Shown here: positions 1 to 30,944 of the stretch, piece after piece | Position numbering within the stretch: the first letter of the stretch is position 1 | How the letters are laid out: every line of letters starts with the position of its first letter | Source: Thunnus maccoyii | Lineage: Eukaryota > Chordata > Actinopteri > Scombriformes > Scombridae | Direction of reading: 5' to 3' | Length of the DNA: 64,000 nt | NCBI RefSeq assembly: GCF_910596095.1 | Contig: NC_056545.1 | Span: forward strand, 20,979,067-21,043,066 | The notes under the pieces: model-generated | Seen by the model: only the letters and a program-made list of their open reading frames with translations | Told to the model about the DNA's origin: nothing | The model's database searches: none | Position numbers and translations under genes: made by a program

Positions 1-1191
1 ATTTGGCCAGTGGACAAAAAGTTAATTTTGCAGCCTGGTTTCAAGTCTCGTTTGCTTTGTGCCTAAACTGACATTTCTGCACGAGAGAGATAAAGGCTCA
101 AAAGCCCACTCGGGGGCAAAGGTGAAAACGGCAGTGTGTGTGTGTTTGTTTATGTGTGTGTGACAGTTTGTTTATTTGTAGAGACCTCTGTGTACTCCCC
201 AAACAGTGTAGACCATAACAAACAATCAACCTGCTTGAGAACAATGACAGCGCAGGAGTGAGTGCACCGACATACTGCAGATGGCTTTTTGCTTCCCTGC
301 CAGCCACCGCACCTTCTAAAAACACACACCTGTGAGTTTGGATAAAAAACATTTCATGATGTTCAGGAGAAGAGGAGGAGAATCAGCAGAGGCGAGTATG
401 CGGCACCACCATCCCCCTAATTACTGTATGGAGTCTCGTGCAGGCCGTACCATATGGCTGTGTGTGTGTTACCAGGTCAGTGACTCTGGTCAAGCTCAGA
501 GCAGTGTGGGGGGTTGGGGGCGGGGAGGAGAAGGAGCCTGCGCTGCTGGTGGTGTGTGTCCTGAACAGATAAGAAAAATAAAAAACAGAGGCACAAGTTG
601 ATAGTAGTTAAACAGTTTTTTCCCCCCCTCCAAAAAAACAAACAACATACCTCAGTGTGTGTTCATCAGAGGTCAGGAGGCGTTTTTTTTTTTGTAGCTG
701 CTGTGGGAATCTTTTGCTTCTTCCAGTGTTCAGCATTGTTTTAATCTGCAAAAAGAAAAATTACACAATACAAATGTCTAATTTTCATGACCTCACATAC
801 AGTATTAAACCCAAGTGAGACAGAGTTCATGCATACGTATGCACTTGTGTGAAAATAAAATCTAAATGTTCATAATCTTAACTTTCAGACTGGTCTAACT
901 GTCTTTAAAGATTACACCCCAGTCTGATACCATTAATACAATCTGCCCTTCTCTTACTTACTGATACAGTATAGTTTTCAGTGCTGGAGCTTGATTTGTG
1001 ATGGTCTGAATCCTCTGAGCTGCTCAAAGTATTAGTCACACCAGAGGTCATTTTGGGTATGAATTAGCTCACAACAATCAGTGCTACACTGACACCATGT
1101 GGAGATGTTCCACCAAGACTGCTAAGATTGTTTTAAGAGTTTGCAGAAAAACATACTTGTCCCTATGAAGTTTTATCCTTCCTATGACTAC
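1..1191. other. Non-coding flank at left edge
   Basis: No recognisable gene. The first 600 bases contain short GT-rich runs and small open frames without family resemblance. The only gene-like structure is a possible minus-strand exon at 651-745, given separately. The rest is AT-rich with no clear coding signal. Confidence 0.5.
651..745 (-). other. Possible minus-strand exon of unknown gene
   Basis: On the minus strand a good acceptor (pyrimidines then TTTTTGCAG) is followed by 95 bases open in the frame of an ATG at 734-736 and then by a consensus donor, GAG then GTATGT. The predicted peptide is short, basic and contains a run of lysines encoded by eleven consecutive A bases, unusual for coding DNA. 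I do not recognise the peptide. It may be the first coding exon of a gene lying to the left of the window, a 5' UTR exon, or chance. Confidence 0.18.
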
Positions 1192-1459
1192 CAGGGCTGC
1201 AACTAATGATTATTTTCTTTACAGATTAACGAAAATAATCCTCAAAGATTAATTGCTTGCTTATCTGTAAAATGTCAGATGTAGTCAAATGTCCAGAACC
1301 CAAAGTTACTCAGTTTACCATCATAAATCACAAACATCACATCCTAATATTTCACATGCCGCAAACAGTGAATGGTGGTGGTTTTGCTTGAGAAGTGACT
1401 TGATCATGAATATAGTTTCTGATTAATTTTTCTATAGATTGACTGATCAGTTGCAGCTA
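1192..1459. mobile_element. Degraded hAT-type MITE (GCTGCAACTA family)
   Basis: The left end reads CAGGGCTGCAACTAATGAT and the right end, reverse-complemented, reads TAGCTGCAACTGATCA. The ends match the better preserved copies at 1742-2056 and 54764-55106. The body is AT-rich with no reading frame, and no clean target duplication remains, so this is an old copy. Confidence 0.7.
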
Positions 1460-1741
1460 CGAAATATATAATACATAACATACTTGGTTTGAAACAATGA
1501 CAGAAAATGAGCTCTGCTCAGCCTGTCAGCTGAGTTCTTTCTTAAAATTCAAGCCAAGTAAAATACAGCACTAAAGCTCTCTGCTCTTTGATTATTATTC
1601 TTTCATTATGATTAATGATTCATACCATAGATCACATTTCTTCACATTTCTTGCTCCTAACTGATAGATATTAATGTAGCGCTACCGACAATCTAAACCA
1701 AGCATTATGTGCAATGGCTACAACCCAACAACAGTGTACAT

Positions 1742-2056
1742 CAGAGCTGCAACTAGCGATAATTGTCATAAACATGCTTGATTCATTGTTATAAAATGTT
1801 TATAAAATGGGAGTGATCAACAGTTTTCCCAATAACTGTTGATCACAATTCCCCTAAAGTCCAAGATGACACATTCAAATTGTTTGTTTTGGCCAATGAA
1901 CTAACTGTCCAAAACCATTAGTGTCAGAATAGTATCTTATAAGACAAAGAAAAGCAGTGAATCATCACATAAGAGAAACTAGTAACAGAGAATGTTTTGC
2001 TCTTTTCTTGAGAAGTGACTAAAATAATTAATCCATTTTTCATAGTTGCAGCTCTA
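1742..2056. mobile_element. hAT-type MITE with intact 8-bp target duplication
   Basis: The 315-bp element begins CAGAGCTGCAACTA and ends with the inverted form (TAGTTGCAGCTCTA). It is flanked by the identical 8-mer GTGTACAT at 1734-1741 and 2057-2064. An 8-bp target duplication is the hallmark of hAT transposases. It encodes nothing and must have been moved in trans. It is the diagnostic copy of a family seen at least four times in this window. Confidence 0.88.
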
Positions 2057-2064
2057 GTGTACAT

Positions 2065-4856
2065 ATAATATTTTCTATGTGAGTTTTTTTTTTTTTTTAG
2101 ACTAACAGCACTTAATACCAGAAATAGAAAACAGAAATACCAAAGCTCTTACAGAATGTGCCACCAGGCAGGAATCAGGATGAGGAGGAAATGTATCAGA
2201 GGCCAGGATGAACGCTGCAGCTTGGATATTAACATTAGATTAGTGTGAAATTCCTCTCTGTCCTCATGGGTACTGGTGTGGCTCTGCCAGGTGTAGAAAG
2301 AAAATGGGTGAGATGTGATGTTGGGAGAGGCTTCACGAGAGCTGCAGCACAACTAAATCTCACAGTGGAGGGATGATTGAAACCTGACTTGCAGAAATGG
2401 AAAAAGCATCAGGCAGATTCACACAAAAGCTAGTTTATGTGATTTATGGTGTAACGCAGGTCATCTCTTATCAAACCTATCTGTGTCAGCAGCAGTCATG
2501 AAGGAAAACTACAGTTATGTTGCACCTATAACTTTAGGCTACTTGCTCACTTTAGGATCATATTATTACAGTTATTTTTACAGTTGTTTAATAGTTCTAC
2601 CTGTAACATGGGTAGAGAAATTTAATACACTCCAGGTGCCCATTTGTTGTCCAAATTGACTCAGTCCCTCCAGCTGTAATACAATTACAATGGTCAGGTT
2701 GCACTATTACATTTCCCTTTCAGCAGGCAACCCTCTCTCTTGCCTAATTTTAGCCTGCGGTTTGAACTTTTGTAATGCAATTTTGCACACAGAGGGGGGT
2801 GGAGACTCATAATGCTGCCCCCTGGTGGCTACTATACAGCATGTTATTGTAATACATGACTGGTGTCCATATTGCATGTTAATTGTATTGCACTGACTTC
2901 TTTCATTTATTTTAAAAGCCTATAAACGGATTTAACTTTTACAAAGCCTACACATCTATTAATTACCATGTTTTAATTATATAAAAAACACATTAAGCTT
3001 TGTTTAACCTGATTCTGAAGCCTCTCTGTCAATGAACACACAGCATAGCGAAGACGAAAAGGCAATATATTCACATTGAAAGACACTTTCAAGGTTTTTA
3101 AGATTTTTTTATCAATTCAACAAGCGTTTCATATCAAACGTTCAAATCATACTCTCAACTGTGTTTCACTTAAAGATATACTGAATCATTTCAACAGAGT
3201 AAATTCAACGGCCTTTGCGACATGTAAACATAAAACACAAATTGAAAGTAAGATCACTCTTTTTTCTGTTCCTATTAATATTGTGCAGTTAGTTTACATT
3301 ATGAAAAAAAAAAAGAACTAAAGACAACTGTACACAAAATTTACATTACTCTAAGAGTTCAACATGGCTTCTGTCTTCAAAGCATTTTTTCTTTACAATC
3401 AGGTTCAGTTATGTACAGTTACAGGGAACATATGTTTAACCGGGGAGTTGATTTGTCTCAGTGCACAATGTGTACAGATGATCCTGACAGGACATTATCT
3501 GAGGAAAAAAAAGAAAAGTTTACCAGCATGATCAAGCATAAATACTATTTATTACTATTTAAATATAGTGAAATGAAAAGAGGGACTGCTACTGTAAAAG
3601 ATGAATTGACTGTTGGTTCTTAAAAGCAACGTTTTAACTGCGGGTCTGGATGTCCAGTTTTGTATTTTTGTATGAATCCAAACTGTTCTGGCGGTTCTTA
3701 ATTTGGATCTATTATTACAAGTGAGTCATATTGAATTACGTAGTTGACAGTGAAAACAACCGGAAGCCTACAGCAGGAACTACCAGTACAGTTCTGCTCT
3801 CTCTGTTAGCTGAGCCACTGGAGAAGAAAGGGCAAAGATTCAGGCACTCAAAGAGAATGAAAATTACCATCTGTGTGTTGAGATGAGAATTTAAATGAGC
3901 AGGTATCTTACTCCCGAAACAGATCTGAATTGTAATTCCTTGTACTTTTTCCCTGTATGCACATTCTGTTTAATAAAAACGTTTGTACGCAGTCAGAGGC
4001 ATTTGAAAAATGTATTGAAGCCTGCACACTTTGTATAAAATCACTATTCAAGGTAAAAGTGCTAACTAAATGTTGGAGTGCTGCTCAGATATTAGTTGTC
4101 TGAATGTTTAATGAGGACATTTTCCATCAACTAAGGTTTCCTTGACATCACCAGTATGAGGAGCTGAAGTGATGTTTCTGGAGTCAAACAAGGAATTTTG
4201 TTGAACTACATTGATAAACAGAACTTTGGGATACATAAATATTGATGACAACATTTTAACTCTACTTCTTTATGAGGCAGATTAAAAAAACCAAAACACA
4301 TGTTTGTGTTGGCCCAAAATAATAAAATAAAAATCTTTCATTGCTGCATTTAAGAAAAAGAAATCCACTTTGTGGGCTTTACATTATGTGGACATCAACA
4401 GATGAAGCGATTCACTGTAGAAATCAAATTATCATCAATAACCTTACTGTCTCACCTTCATGAGGTGGCCAGTATGTTTGCCATTTAAGGCTTTCATTTA
4501 CACTATTACACAAACACCATGTCCCACTTTAAAACACACTGTCTCAGTCATAAACAGGATCTTTTACACAGCAGAGGGTGTGTTGTATTTTTTGGCGGCG
4601 TCACTGTTCACCAGTCTTTGTCCCCAAGTTTGACCGTTGTTTAAGTTCACAATATATAATGAATATTCACAATAAAAAGCATATGCATCTCAAGTGACAA
4701 TTTATGTTCACTGTTTTTTATCTGAAGAGACGTCCCGCGTTCAAAAAGGTTTCTGTATCGAGGCTCTCGGTGAGACCGCTTGACGAACACCTTGATCTGA
4801 TCCACTGTTTTCTTCAGGTTCGTTGGGGAGAGCGTTCAGTGAACCAGGCTGCGGCT
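2065..4856. other. kat5 downstream region, probable 3' UTR
   Basis: No coding exon is recognised. The part next to 4857 should be the kat5 3' UTR. Minus-strand AATAAA hexamers lie at 3548-3553 and 2906-2911 and are the best candidate polyadenylation signals; I cannot tell which is used. The sequence is AT-rich with no transposon ends that I can define. Confidence 0.45.
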
Positions 4857-12833
<7,977 letters not shown>

Positions 12834-12970
12834 TTTCGTCATCTGTGAGAGCAGGAGCAGGGTGTTGTGGGAAAATGCCGGTCCACGCCAAAGACGACAC
12901 AAACAGCAAGATGAAGCTCCGAGAACCGGAAGTCGGGAAACGAACCCGGAAACGAACCCGGAAAAGATAA
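12834..12970 (-). promoter_or_regulatory. kat5 promoter region with ETS-type site
   Basis: Immediately upstream of the kat5 start. It contains ACCGGAAGT at 12925-12933, a consensus ETS-family site typical of TATA-less housekeeping promoters, and a perfect tandem duplication of the 12-mer AACGAACCCGGA at 12939-12962. No TATA box is seen. The transcription start is not determined. Confidence 0.5.
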
Positions 12971-13098
12971 GGAGCCTTTTTAAAAACTTGTTCAGTACAG
13001 TCCTAAACATGCCTTTACTCCATGTTTTACCAGTTTAACTGTCTGGTTAACGCCACTGTTCAAAACATTAACAAAACATCCACTCATTCCTAAATCCC

Positions 13099-13480
13099 AA
13101 TCAGAATAATCTTCACTGGCCAAGTATGTTTATGCATACAAGGAATTTGACTCCAGTTTAGTGGCTCTCAGTGTGCTTATACAAAATAACAACACAATAT
13201 TCTTCAGAAATATACATAAGGAATGACTATGTACAGGTGAAACCATTTCTGTGAACTGTAAACAGGACTCAAATTGTGCAAAGACGTGAAGAGTGCAAGG
13301 AGTGCTAGATAAATATTAAATCGTAAGAAAAAACATGTAATTTTGTATACAGTAGGTGGTTGTGTACAGTATATATAGCCTGTTCAAATATACAGTAATG
13401 AGTGAAATGTATCGCACATTTTGTATTTTAAACTAAATAAATATGTATAATTTGTAAGTACTGTGGGTATTATAGTGTTA
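13099..13480 (-). repeat. Dispersed repeat copy B (inverted partner of 11689-12103)
   Basis: Minus-strand copy of the repeat described at 11689-12103; similarity extends over almost its full length with scattered substitutions and small indels. The two copies face each other across the first two kat5 exons and the promoter. No coding content. Confidence 0.8.
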
Positions 13481-16400
13481 TAGTGTATTATAGTGTTGCA
13501 CTCTCTAAATCCCAATTGGCTTGATGTGGGCCCTTGTATCTCAGCAAGCAGTGATTGGGTGGTTTGACAGTAGAGGACATTAGGCTGTGCTGTCTGTCAT
13601 CATCCACCTGTATCCTCATATCTAAACTCTGTGGCTCATTTATCTCTTAATGCAGCTCCAGTGAGAGTACTATCTAGTAGCCTACATAGTACCTCTTCCT
13701 CCATTTTTCTACTCAGCACAGGTTGATGTGTTTTAGACAGTGTGAACCCCTGCTCAGTCCTCTACCATTTCTGTCCGGTCAGGGGCTGGACCTGGGATGT
13801 TGTTGTGTATTCAGGCCCAGCTAGGAACACATCACATCACCTCTGGTTTCTAACCAGTAGTGAAGCGCATTAGAGAACAGAGCACTTGTGAAACAATAGC
13901 TACCTGCAGTAACTCCAATATTATGAGCACATGCATCAACTTCTAACTGCATGCCTAACTGCCCCCCTGTTCTCAGTTTGCTGAATTTAAGGTGACCCAA
14001 GTGCAGCACCTTTATCGGCTACACCACCACTTGATTGGAGAATGAATGCATCAATCTGTCTCAGGGTGCTGAGGCAGAGCCCTATAAACCAAATAAAGTC
14101 CATTCGATTGCTATGCAGCAGTCATAAACAACCAGAATAGCTAGCGCACACACCAACCTACCCAAGGTAACTACTGTTTTGTTGCCTAACTCAAAATAAT
14201 TAACATCAATCATTCAGTATCTTCATTGTGTACGTTTTCACAGCTGGATTCAGGATGTATTAGCACTGGTATGAGTAAAGAAAACATATTTGGCTGTGAC
14301 AGATTATGGACCAAACCAGACACCAGCTATATAATGTCTAGATTAAATGAGTTTTCACATATTCATGCTCATACAGAGTACCACAGAGAGATGGCGTGAT
14401 ATATAAATACATAGGACATGCAAAAAATACTGATATAGTCCTATACTTGTCTGTGCAACATATTTTTGAGGAACAATCATATTCTTTCCAGCAGGGGTCC
14501 CTCTCGTCTACAACTTAATCTAGACTCAAGGGAAAAAATAAACAAGCTTTATACAGAATGTCCTCCTACATGACTTTGGTTGATAACATTAGCTAAATGG
14601 AGATTTATATATTGTGTATTTATTGTTTGTTTAACCACATGGCATCTCAGTCTGAATAACAACCATGAAAACTGTGAGTGAATTCATAATAAATGATATT
14701 TTATCGTTTCATTTTTCCCCACTGACCCCTATATTACTGCTGCCGCAGCACCCTCATTTATTTTTTTATTGTTTTTCTCAGCTACTCTATTTGCAAAGAT
14801 GAGAGTAGCTCGAGGCACAAGTCTGAAATCTAGTTTCCTATCCTGACTCGTTCTAGCTCCCTGTCCTTTTATATGTTGGTCCTGTGGGTGTAGAACATGG
14901 CAGTGTGACTGTGATGGAGGCAATGAGTCCAGCTCTTTGTTAAAATCTCAGTTCCTTTTCTTTTGTCACCTGCTCTTGGCTTATATTTACAGTGTATTTG
15001 TACAATGTAGACATATTTATCCCTTCTTTGTTAACATGTCTCATGTAGTGTAAGTTATGACTAAACTGCTTCACCACACTGAATAAAGCCATATGCACAT
15101 TTGTGGAAACACTTAAATCGCGCTCTCTGATGCATTATGTTTTCTTGCATTACTGCTCTCGCAATCAACAGGGCAATGATGCCTTTGGCCTCTAAAATAT
15201 GTAAAAAAAAAAAAGTGTAAAAGTCATGCTGATTTTTCTGGTTCTTGATGATATTCAGCCTACACTCAGCTTTCCTTATTTAAAAAAAATTGATACCTTT
15301 ACTTCTTGACTCACTCATTTCTGTACTCAGTCAACCTTGTCCATTATAATAATGCTTACATTTGACAAAGTTGTTCGAAATTATGGCTGTTTGCTTTTAA
15401 TAAAGAGAGACATAGATGACATAAAACACAAGCCTAGCTATTATTGTGTATTTTAGTGCCTCTGAAGGTTGTTGAAATGCCTGATATGTAGCCTGCTTGT
15501 GTGTGTACAAATCCACAATGTGTATATATTATAATAAGCAATATGCACTGATGGCAGCTCACTCACTGTCTGAGAATAAACCAGTTTTAAGAGAGAAAGT
15601 TGCACATTAAGTAGAGTAATTTTAGTTATTCAAGCAGAACACGCCCTTGAAAAAGACAAAAACACATGTGACCTTAGAGGTAGAAGCAATGTTTCTTTTG
15701 CTCATGGCACATTTATACAGAGAATAAATGTGGTAAACGCGGTTATGTTTAAAAATGTAACATTTCACACAACCACGATTGGCTTCACTGGGGATTTGTG
15801 GATAAGTGTAAGCCTTGTAAGTAAAACATGTGAACTAACAGCAGTCTGAGCAAATTACCTCACCAAGCGAGGGCAAAGGTTATAAATGATCTTTATTATA
15901 ATCCTTAGAACAGCGTTCAGTATACAGAACTTGCATTTTTTTGAGTTGAAAAACCATATATTAAACTGTAAATGATAAACAAATGATTTCAGACAAAAAA
16001 AAGAATAATCTGTGTATAACAGCCTTCCATTCCTGTACTAGTGTTCAAACAGACAAACCTTTCTTGAGGGATAGCCTGCATATTGATATTTACCACACAA
16101 TGATAAAGTGCACTAAAGTCTGGTTGCTTATTATGACAGAGAGGTGAAATAGTGACATGATAAATAAAAGTGTAAATGAGGTGATCTTCATTGATTTGAA
16201 CATGCGCTCATCAGCTGCACCCCACACTATCACTTTCAGAGCCCCTTAATACTGTTTACAGGTGATTACATTTGATTAAGATTAAATTATTTAGCATCTC
16301 CGCCGGAGCCAAATTATATCTGTTAGTAACGATAGATTTCCCAAGCTAGAAGGGATACCAAGAAACAAATATCAAGAAACACAATAATTTTAGGAGGATT

Positions 16401-17987
16401 GAAAATAGAGTTTAGAAGGCAAGTAAGATGTCTTCAAAGCAAGTAGAGTGTGAAAATTAAATCCGAGTCAAAGAGATCTTCTCAGAAAACTCCAGTGGGA
16501 TTTGAATAACTCCAAAAAGTATTGTGAATGCCTTTTCAGAGAGCTTTCTTTGGTCAGAAATCTAATGAGAACATTGGACAACATCATCTCACTCAGAATT
16601 GCACCAACTATATTTCATCATTTGCAGCAGAGGAAGGATGATTTGTTTTGTTCTTTGGTACTACGGGCCTTTAGACCTCAGGCTGAGACTTTCCCAGACT
16701 GGTTAATGACTTCGATGCTGCTAATTATCCCTGCTTTGTTCCCGGGTTGAAGCTGTTTCTTTTTCTGAAGTCATACCTGCAGGTCTGCTACCAACTCCAG
16801 GGTTTTGATATAACTCGGGCAAGGTTAAAACACATATCTGCTGTGTTGGCAGTAAAACTGACTTTATGTAATATTTCTCTTATATGCTACACATTTTCCT
16901 GCACTAACGTAAGAACCAATTATCTTTACGGGGTCTGACGTTAAAATGGCAACATGTGCCCAGTGGCTTTAACTTATCCAGCACCCAGCTACAGTACATT
17001 TGTGTTATTCCACTTTCATCCCTCTAATTAAATTGTTAAGATCAAACATATACACCAAATTTGCCTCTTTTACTGAACAGAAGTAACAAAGATACAACTT
17101 AAATGAAAAGATGAAAAAAAAAAAACAACATTTTCACATTTTTCCTTCATGAAGTTATTTTCATAGAGTTACAATACCTGTGGATGGTTATTGCACATAA
17201 TAAAACAGATAAGAACAAAAAGACTAAAATCAAGTTCTTAATATAAAACATATACACTGACTGACGCCACAGCAGTAGGAGGTATAACAATCAAACATCA
17301 CAATGTTGGCTATTGCTATTAATGACAGAATCCAAACCTCCCCTGCTGCACCATTTTCTGCCCACAAGCTACATAACAATACATTTGGTTGACTCTTGTA
17401 GTTCATTATCCTCCCCTTCTGCCATGTCGTGCCTTTCACACACATCTATGTTAGCATCTCACTCCTGATTCTTTCTTTGTTTTTTTTAATCTAAACCGGT
17501 GACGCACTTGATTCCAGGTATTCTAAAAATGTTCTGCAGAAAGCAGAGGATTTGCATCTCCTCAGACATGGCAGGATAAATACATTTGGATGAGGAAATA
17601 AAGCCATTACGCTATTGTCTGAAATTTAATATTTCATAAATTTCATTCCTAAAGTGAACATGCAACATTCAGTTGCTGTTTTCCCGTTATACTTTCAAGC
17701 AGCACTCATCACATACGTAGATATATAAAAATAAAATTAAATACAAATAAATAAAAAATAATAAACATACATTGAAAAGTGCAAATGTACATTTGTTTAC
17801 AGCATAACATATCCACTGTACAATCATTGATTATATACTCACATTATTTTATGCATTATAATAAGGATTACTAAGTAGCATAGTTTAAGTAAGAAATATT
17901 TCATAGCAAGTCTATTTGAAAATATTTGCATTGCCCTGTGACAAGGAGAGGCTCTTCTAAACATTGCGAAATGTGAATGCGTGTGTG

Positions 17988-18059
<72 letters not shown>

Positions 18060-19475
18060 TGTGTGAGAGAGAGAGAGAGCAAGAGAGATAGACAGAGAGA
18101 GAGAAACCAGCATGAACAATATGTTGACATAAGGTGTATGTGCAAACAATGAGCACTGAAGCAGAGGAAACTCATATCATTCTAGTTCAGAGGCACGGAA
18201 ACTGCCCAGCCAGCATTTCAAGTATCTAGCATTGTTTTGGACAACACACATCTGTCAGACATCAGCAAAGCAGAGAGAAAGAGAGGGAGAGAAAGAAAAG
18301 GATATTTCCTTTTGTAGCTCAGGGAGGAGGCAGCTAAAGAGTCATACAACGAGTGAAAACAAGCAATTCAAAGAGTTGTGTCAAAAGAGTGACACTGATT
18401 AGACGAACATCACTTTTTTTTTTTTAACCATAGTAGATGATATTGCACTTAACCTAAAACACCATTTTCTCTTAGCCACCAGTATGATTAGGACAGCCCT
18501 CCGCATCAGGCTGGAAACAGCTTTCATGCTTGCTTTCACATTTTGCTCAAAAGTATTTTCACAGTTCACTGAATGCTTCCTCGTTTATGGCAGAAACAAT
18601 AAGGAGCAAGTCATTGACATTTTTACAAACACTTCATCCATGTCTAAATGTTCTACTGCCGTCAATGGTTGGCCTATAATGGCCATGAAAATTATCCACA
18701 TCGGAGATGGAAAATGAGGAAAGTCATCCAGTTGCAGTTGGTTTGTTAGGAATGTATTCCAGACAGAAAAGCCATCGTGTTCTGGGTCTTAGTAAGGATA
18801 CCTGATGAAATGATCCTACAGGAGAGCAAGAGGCTGCCAAAAGTTCTGGCACTGAAAGTTTCCACTTTCCCTGATGGCAATAAGAATGAATCCATCTTGA
18901 AATCTGGACATCGTGATGGGTGCTGCTCAATAATCAATTAACGGGCTTCTAATGTGGATCTTGGATTACCTTTTTAGGTATTGGATTGAGAGGCAACAAG
19001 TACTTGGGCACTCCTGCACCAATATGGCAACTATGGCTTCCCGTTAACACAGAGGTGTACTTTCCAGAAGTGGACAAAGAAGTACACATCTCAGTTTCTT
19101 GGTTAAAATAAACATGCTTTCTGTAACTTTGTTGGGTATTTTGTTCATGTATGGTGCAGGTACACAGTAATGGTCATCTTAGAAATACTATCACCTGGAG
19201 GACAACTAATAATGGGAAGGTGGGTACACGACACTCCGTAGTCTAAACTTTCCTTTTTCTTGAATAACAAACCATTTCAAAGATAATATTGTACTGTACA
19301 GTTTGGGTAATGGTGCAGCTCAGCTTCCCAATGATTTTATGTGCTGGATTTGTGTATGTCTGTACATGTATGTGAAATAGAGACAGAGAATGAGAGGCTA
19401 TATGTTTGCTTATGATCTCGCACTGCCAGGATATGTACGAGAGTCTAAATCCATCAGTGGTTGCCTGTGGACGTC
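13481..19475. other. kat5-abcg4 intergenic region and probable abcg4 3' UTR
   Basis: No coding exon recognised over about 6 kb. The portion nearest 19475 should be the abcg4 3' UTR; a minus-strand AATAAA at 15892-15897 is one candidate end, which would make a UTR of about 3.6 kb, but nearer variant signals cannot be excluded. Apart from the GT microsatellite at 17981-18080 I see only AT-rich unique-looking sequence. Confidence 0.4.
17981..18080. repeat. GT/GA microsatellite
   Basis: About 85 bases of almost pure (GT)n interrupted once by TA, followed by a short (GA)n run. On the abcg4 transcript strand this is a (CA)n tract preceded by (TC)n. It is likely length-polymorphic and is the source of long spurious open frames in both strands. 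Confidence 0.97.
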
Positions 19476-29412
<9,937 letters not shown>

Positions 29413-29807
29413 GCTGAAAGGCTGCAAAGGAGCACAGACATGTCAGTTTACAAAACTGTTTTCAAGCTTAATTCTACTCTCCTGCTTCAGAGGAGGATGT
29501 TTCTTTCTTTTTTTTCTTTTTTTTTTTTTTTTTTACATCAATCCTGCTTTATATTATACACTTTCATATATGAAGAACCTCAGATACAGATTTATTTTTA
29601 CCTGACAAATTCCTTCATGTAAATGATTTCCCCTAACTTCTTATGCACCAACACACTACCAAGTGCATTTTCCTTTTGAAATTTCTAACATATGGAAATG
29701 GAACAGAATAGTTAATTAGGTCAATGAATTTTTTTTTTTTTTTTTTTTTTTTTAAAAACTTAAAAAATTAGTGAAAAATTAGCAACCAAGTCTGACAGCA
29801 AGGGTTT

Positions 29808-30071
29808 TTATTTCAAGTGCTTTAGAGATTCAATTAGAAATAATATTGAAAAAAAATATGACAGACACAGCAATAAGACAGATGAAATGAAATTAAATCC
29901 ATCCAAACATTGGCAAGTAAAAGAGACAAACATGTCATTTTCTGATTCTTTTAATTTGTTTTCTAGTTGGTCGACTGACTGATTGGCCTCCATAGGAAAC
30001 TGCTGCCTCAGCAGATGTGTGGACACAAAGGTTTGTTGTAGGAATGATTTTAGCATGAGTGCAGATGTCTT
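29808..30071 (-). other. Orphan open frame, possible exon B
   Basis: On the minus strand, an acceptor-like TTTTGAG at 30072-30078 is followed by an 87-codon frame whose first part is rich in Gln, Glu, Lys and Leu and could form a short coiled coil (SVDQLENKLKESEND). The phase fits the donor at the end of the candidate exon at 30823-30944. No strong downstream donor is visible and I recognise no family. It may be chance. Confidence 0.15.
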
Positions 30072-30822
30072 CTCAAAACCAGGTGCTGGACATGATCTGA
30101 TTATAGTTTATTCTATGGACTGGCTGGTTGAGTGGAATGAGATTCTGAGTGTGAGGAGTTGGGATCTGGTTTCAGCCACATGGCACCGTTATACTGCTGA
30201 TTCACATAAATTTCCTCCTAGACGAGGCGGCCTGTCTGAAGTGCCTGTTAAACCATGTAGCAGCCTGCCAATCCATTAGCTTTCCAATAATCTGAAACTA
30301 TAACAACACATTGTTTCCATGACATCATGTTACTGTTTCTTCATTATTCAAGTAAAAGTCAGTAATTATTCAACAAAAAATACTCTATGTAATTAATGAA
30401 GAGGATTATGTGCACGATTCAAACATTTGCTTCAAAAGTTAATCAACTGGCCTACTTTCGATTAGTATTCTAGCCGTGAATAAAGAGCGTTGCAGTTATG
30501 AGTTGATTGTTTATGCTCATGTTTAAATGATATCAGTGAAACTAATGGGCTGACAATGTTAACTGTGAACTAATTATATTTATCCCACTCACTAATGGAA
30601 CCACAGTCAAGTTGAAGGTGGACTTAAAATATTTACTAAAAAGTACTATACATGCAAAGTACGTTTTATAATACAAATGTGAGATTTAACATTTAAGAAA
30701 ATGCATGACATTGGAAATACTTCTACTAAGTCAAGAAATATTTATGTTTATTAATGACTATGTTTAAGCTTTGGTGCTGAAGCATTAATACAGAACTTGC
30801 TTGTTGACTGTGGTTTACTTAC

Positions 30823-30944
30823 AGCAATGTCACATGGCTTCAGATTATGATTTGGAAACTGAGGTTTGATAACCTCATTTCTTACAGAAGTCAGTAGCCT
30901 GAGGATGATTTCTTCCAGAGATGAACTTTTACAGGCCATGATGC
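30823..30944 (-). other. Orphan open frame, possible exon A
   Basis: An acceptor-like TATAG precedes ATCATGG (start at 30937-30939, good initiation context), then 39 codons open to a consensus donor, GCT then GTAAGT, at 30817-30822. The peptide begins MACKSSSLEEIILRLL and does not resemble any family I know. The frame continues without a stop through the donor for 23 more codons. Confidence 0.2.

Noticed and set aside
17901-18175. Open frames of Thr-His or Val-Cys repeats on both strands
   Set aside because: They are translations of the GT/CA microsatellite, not genes.
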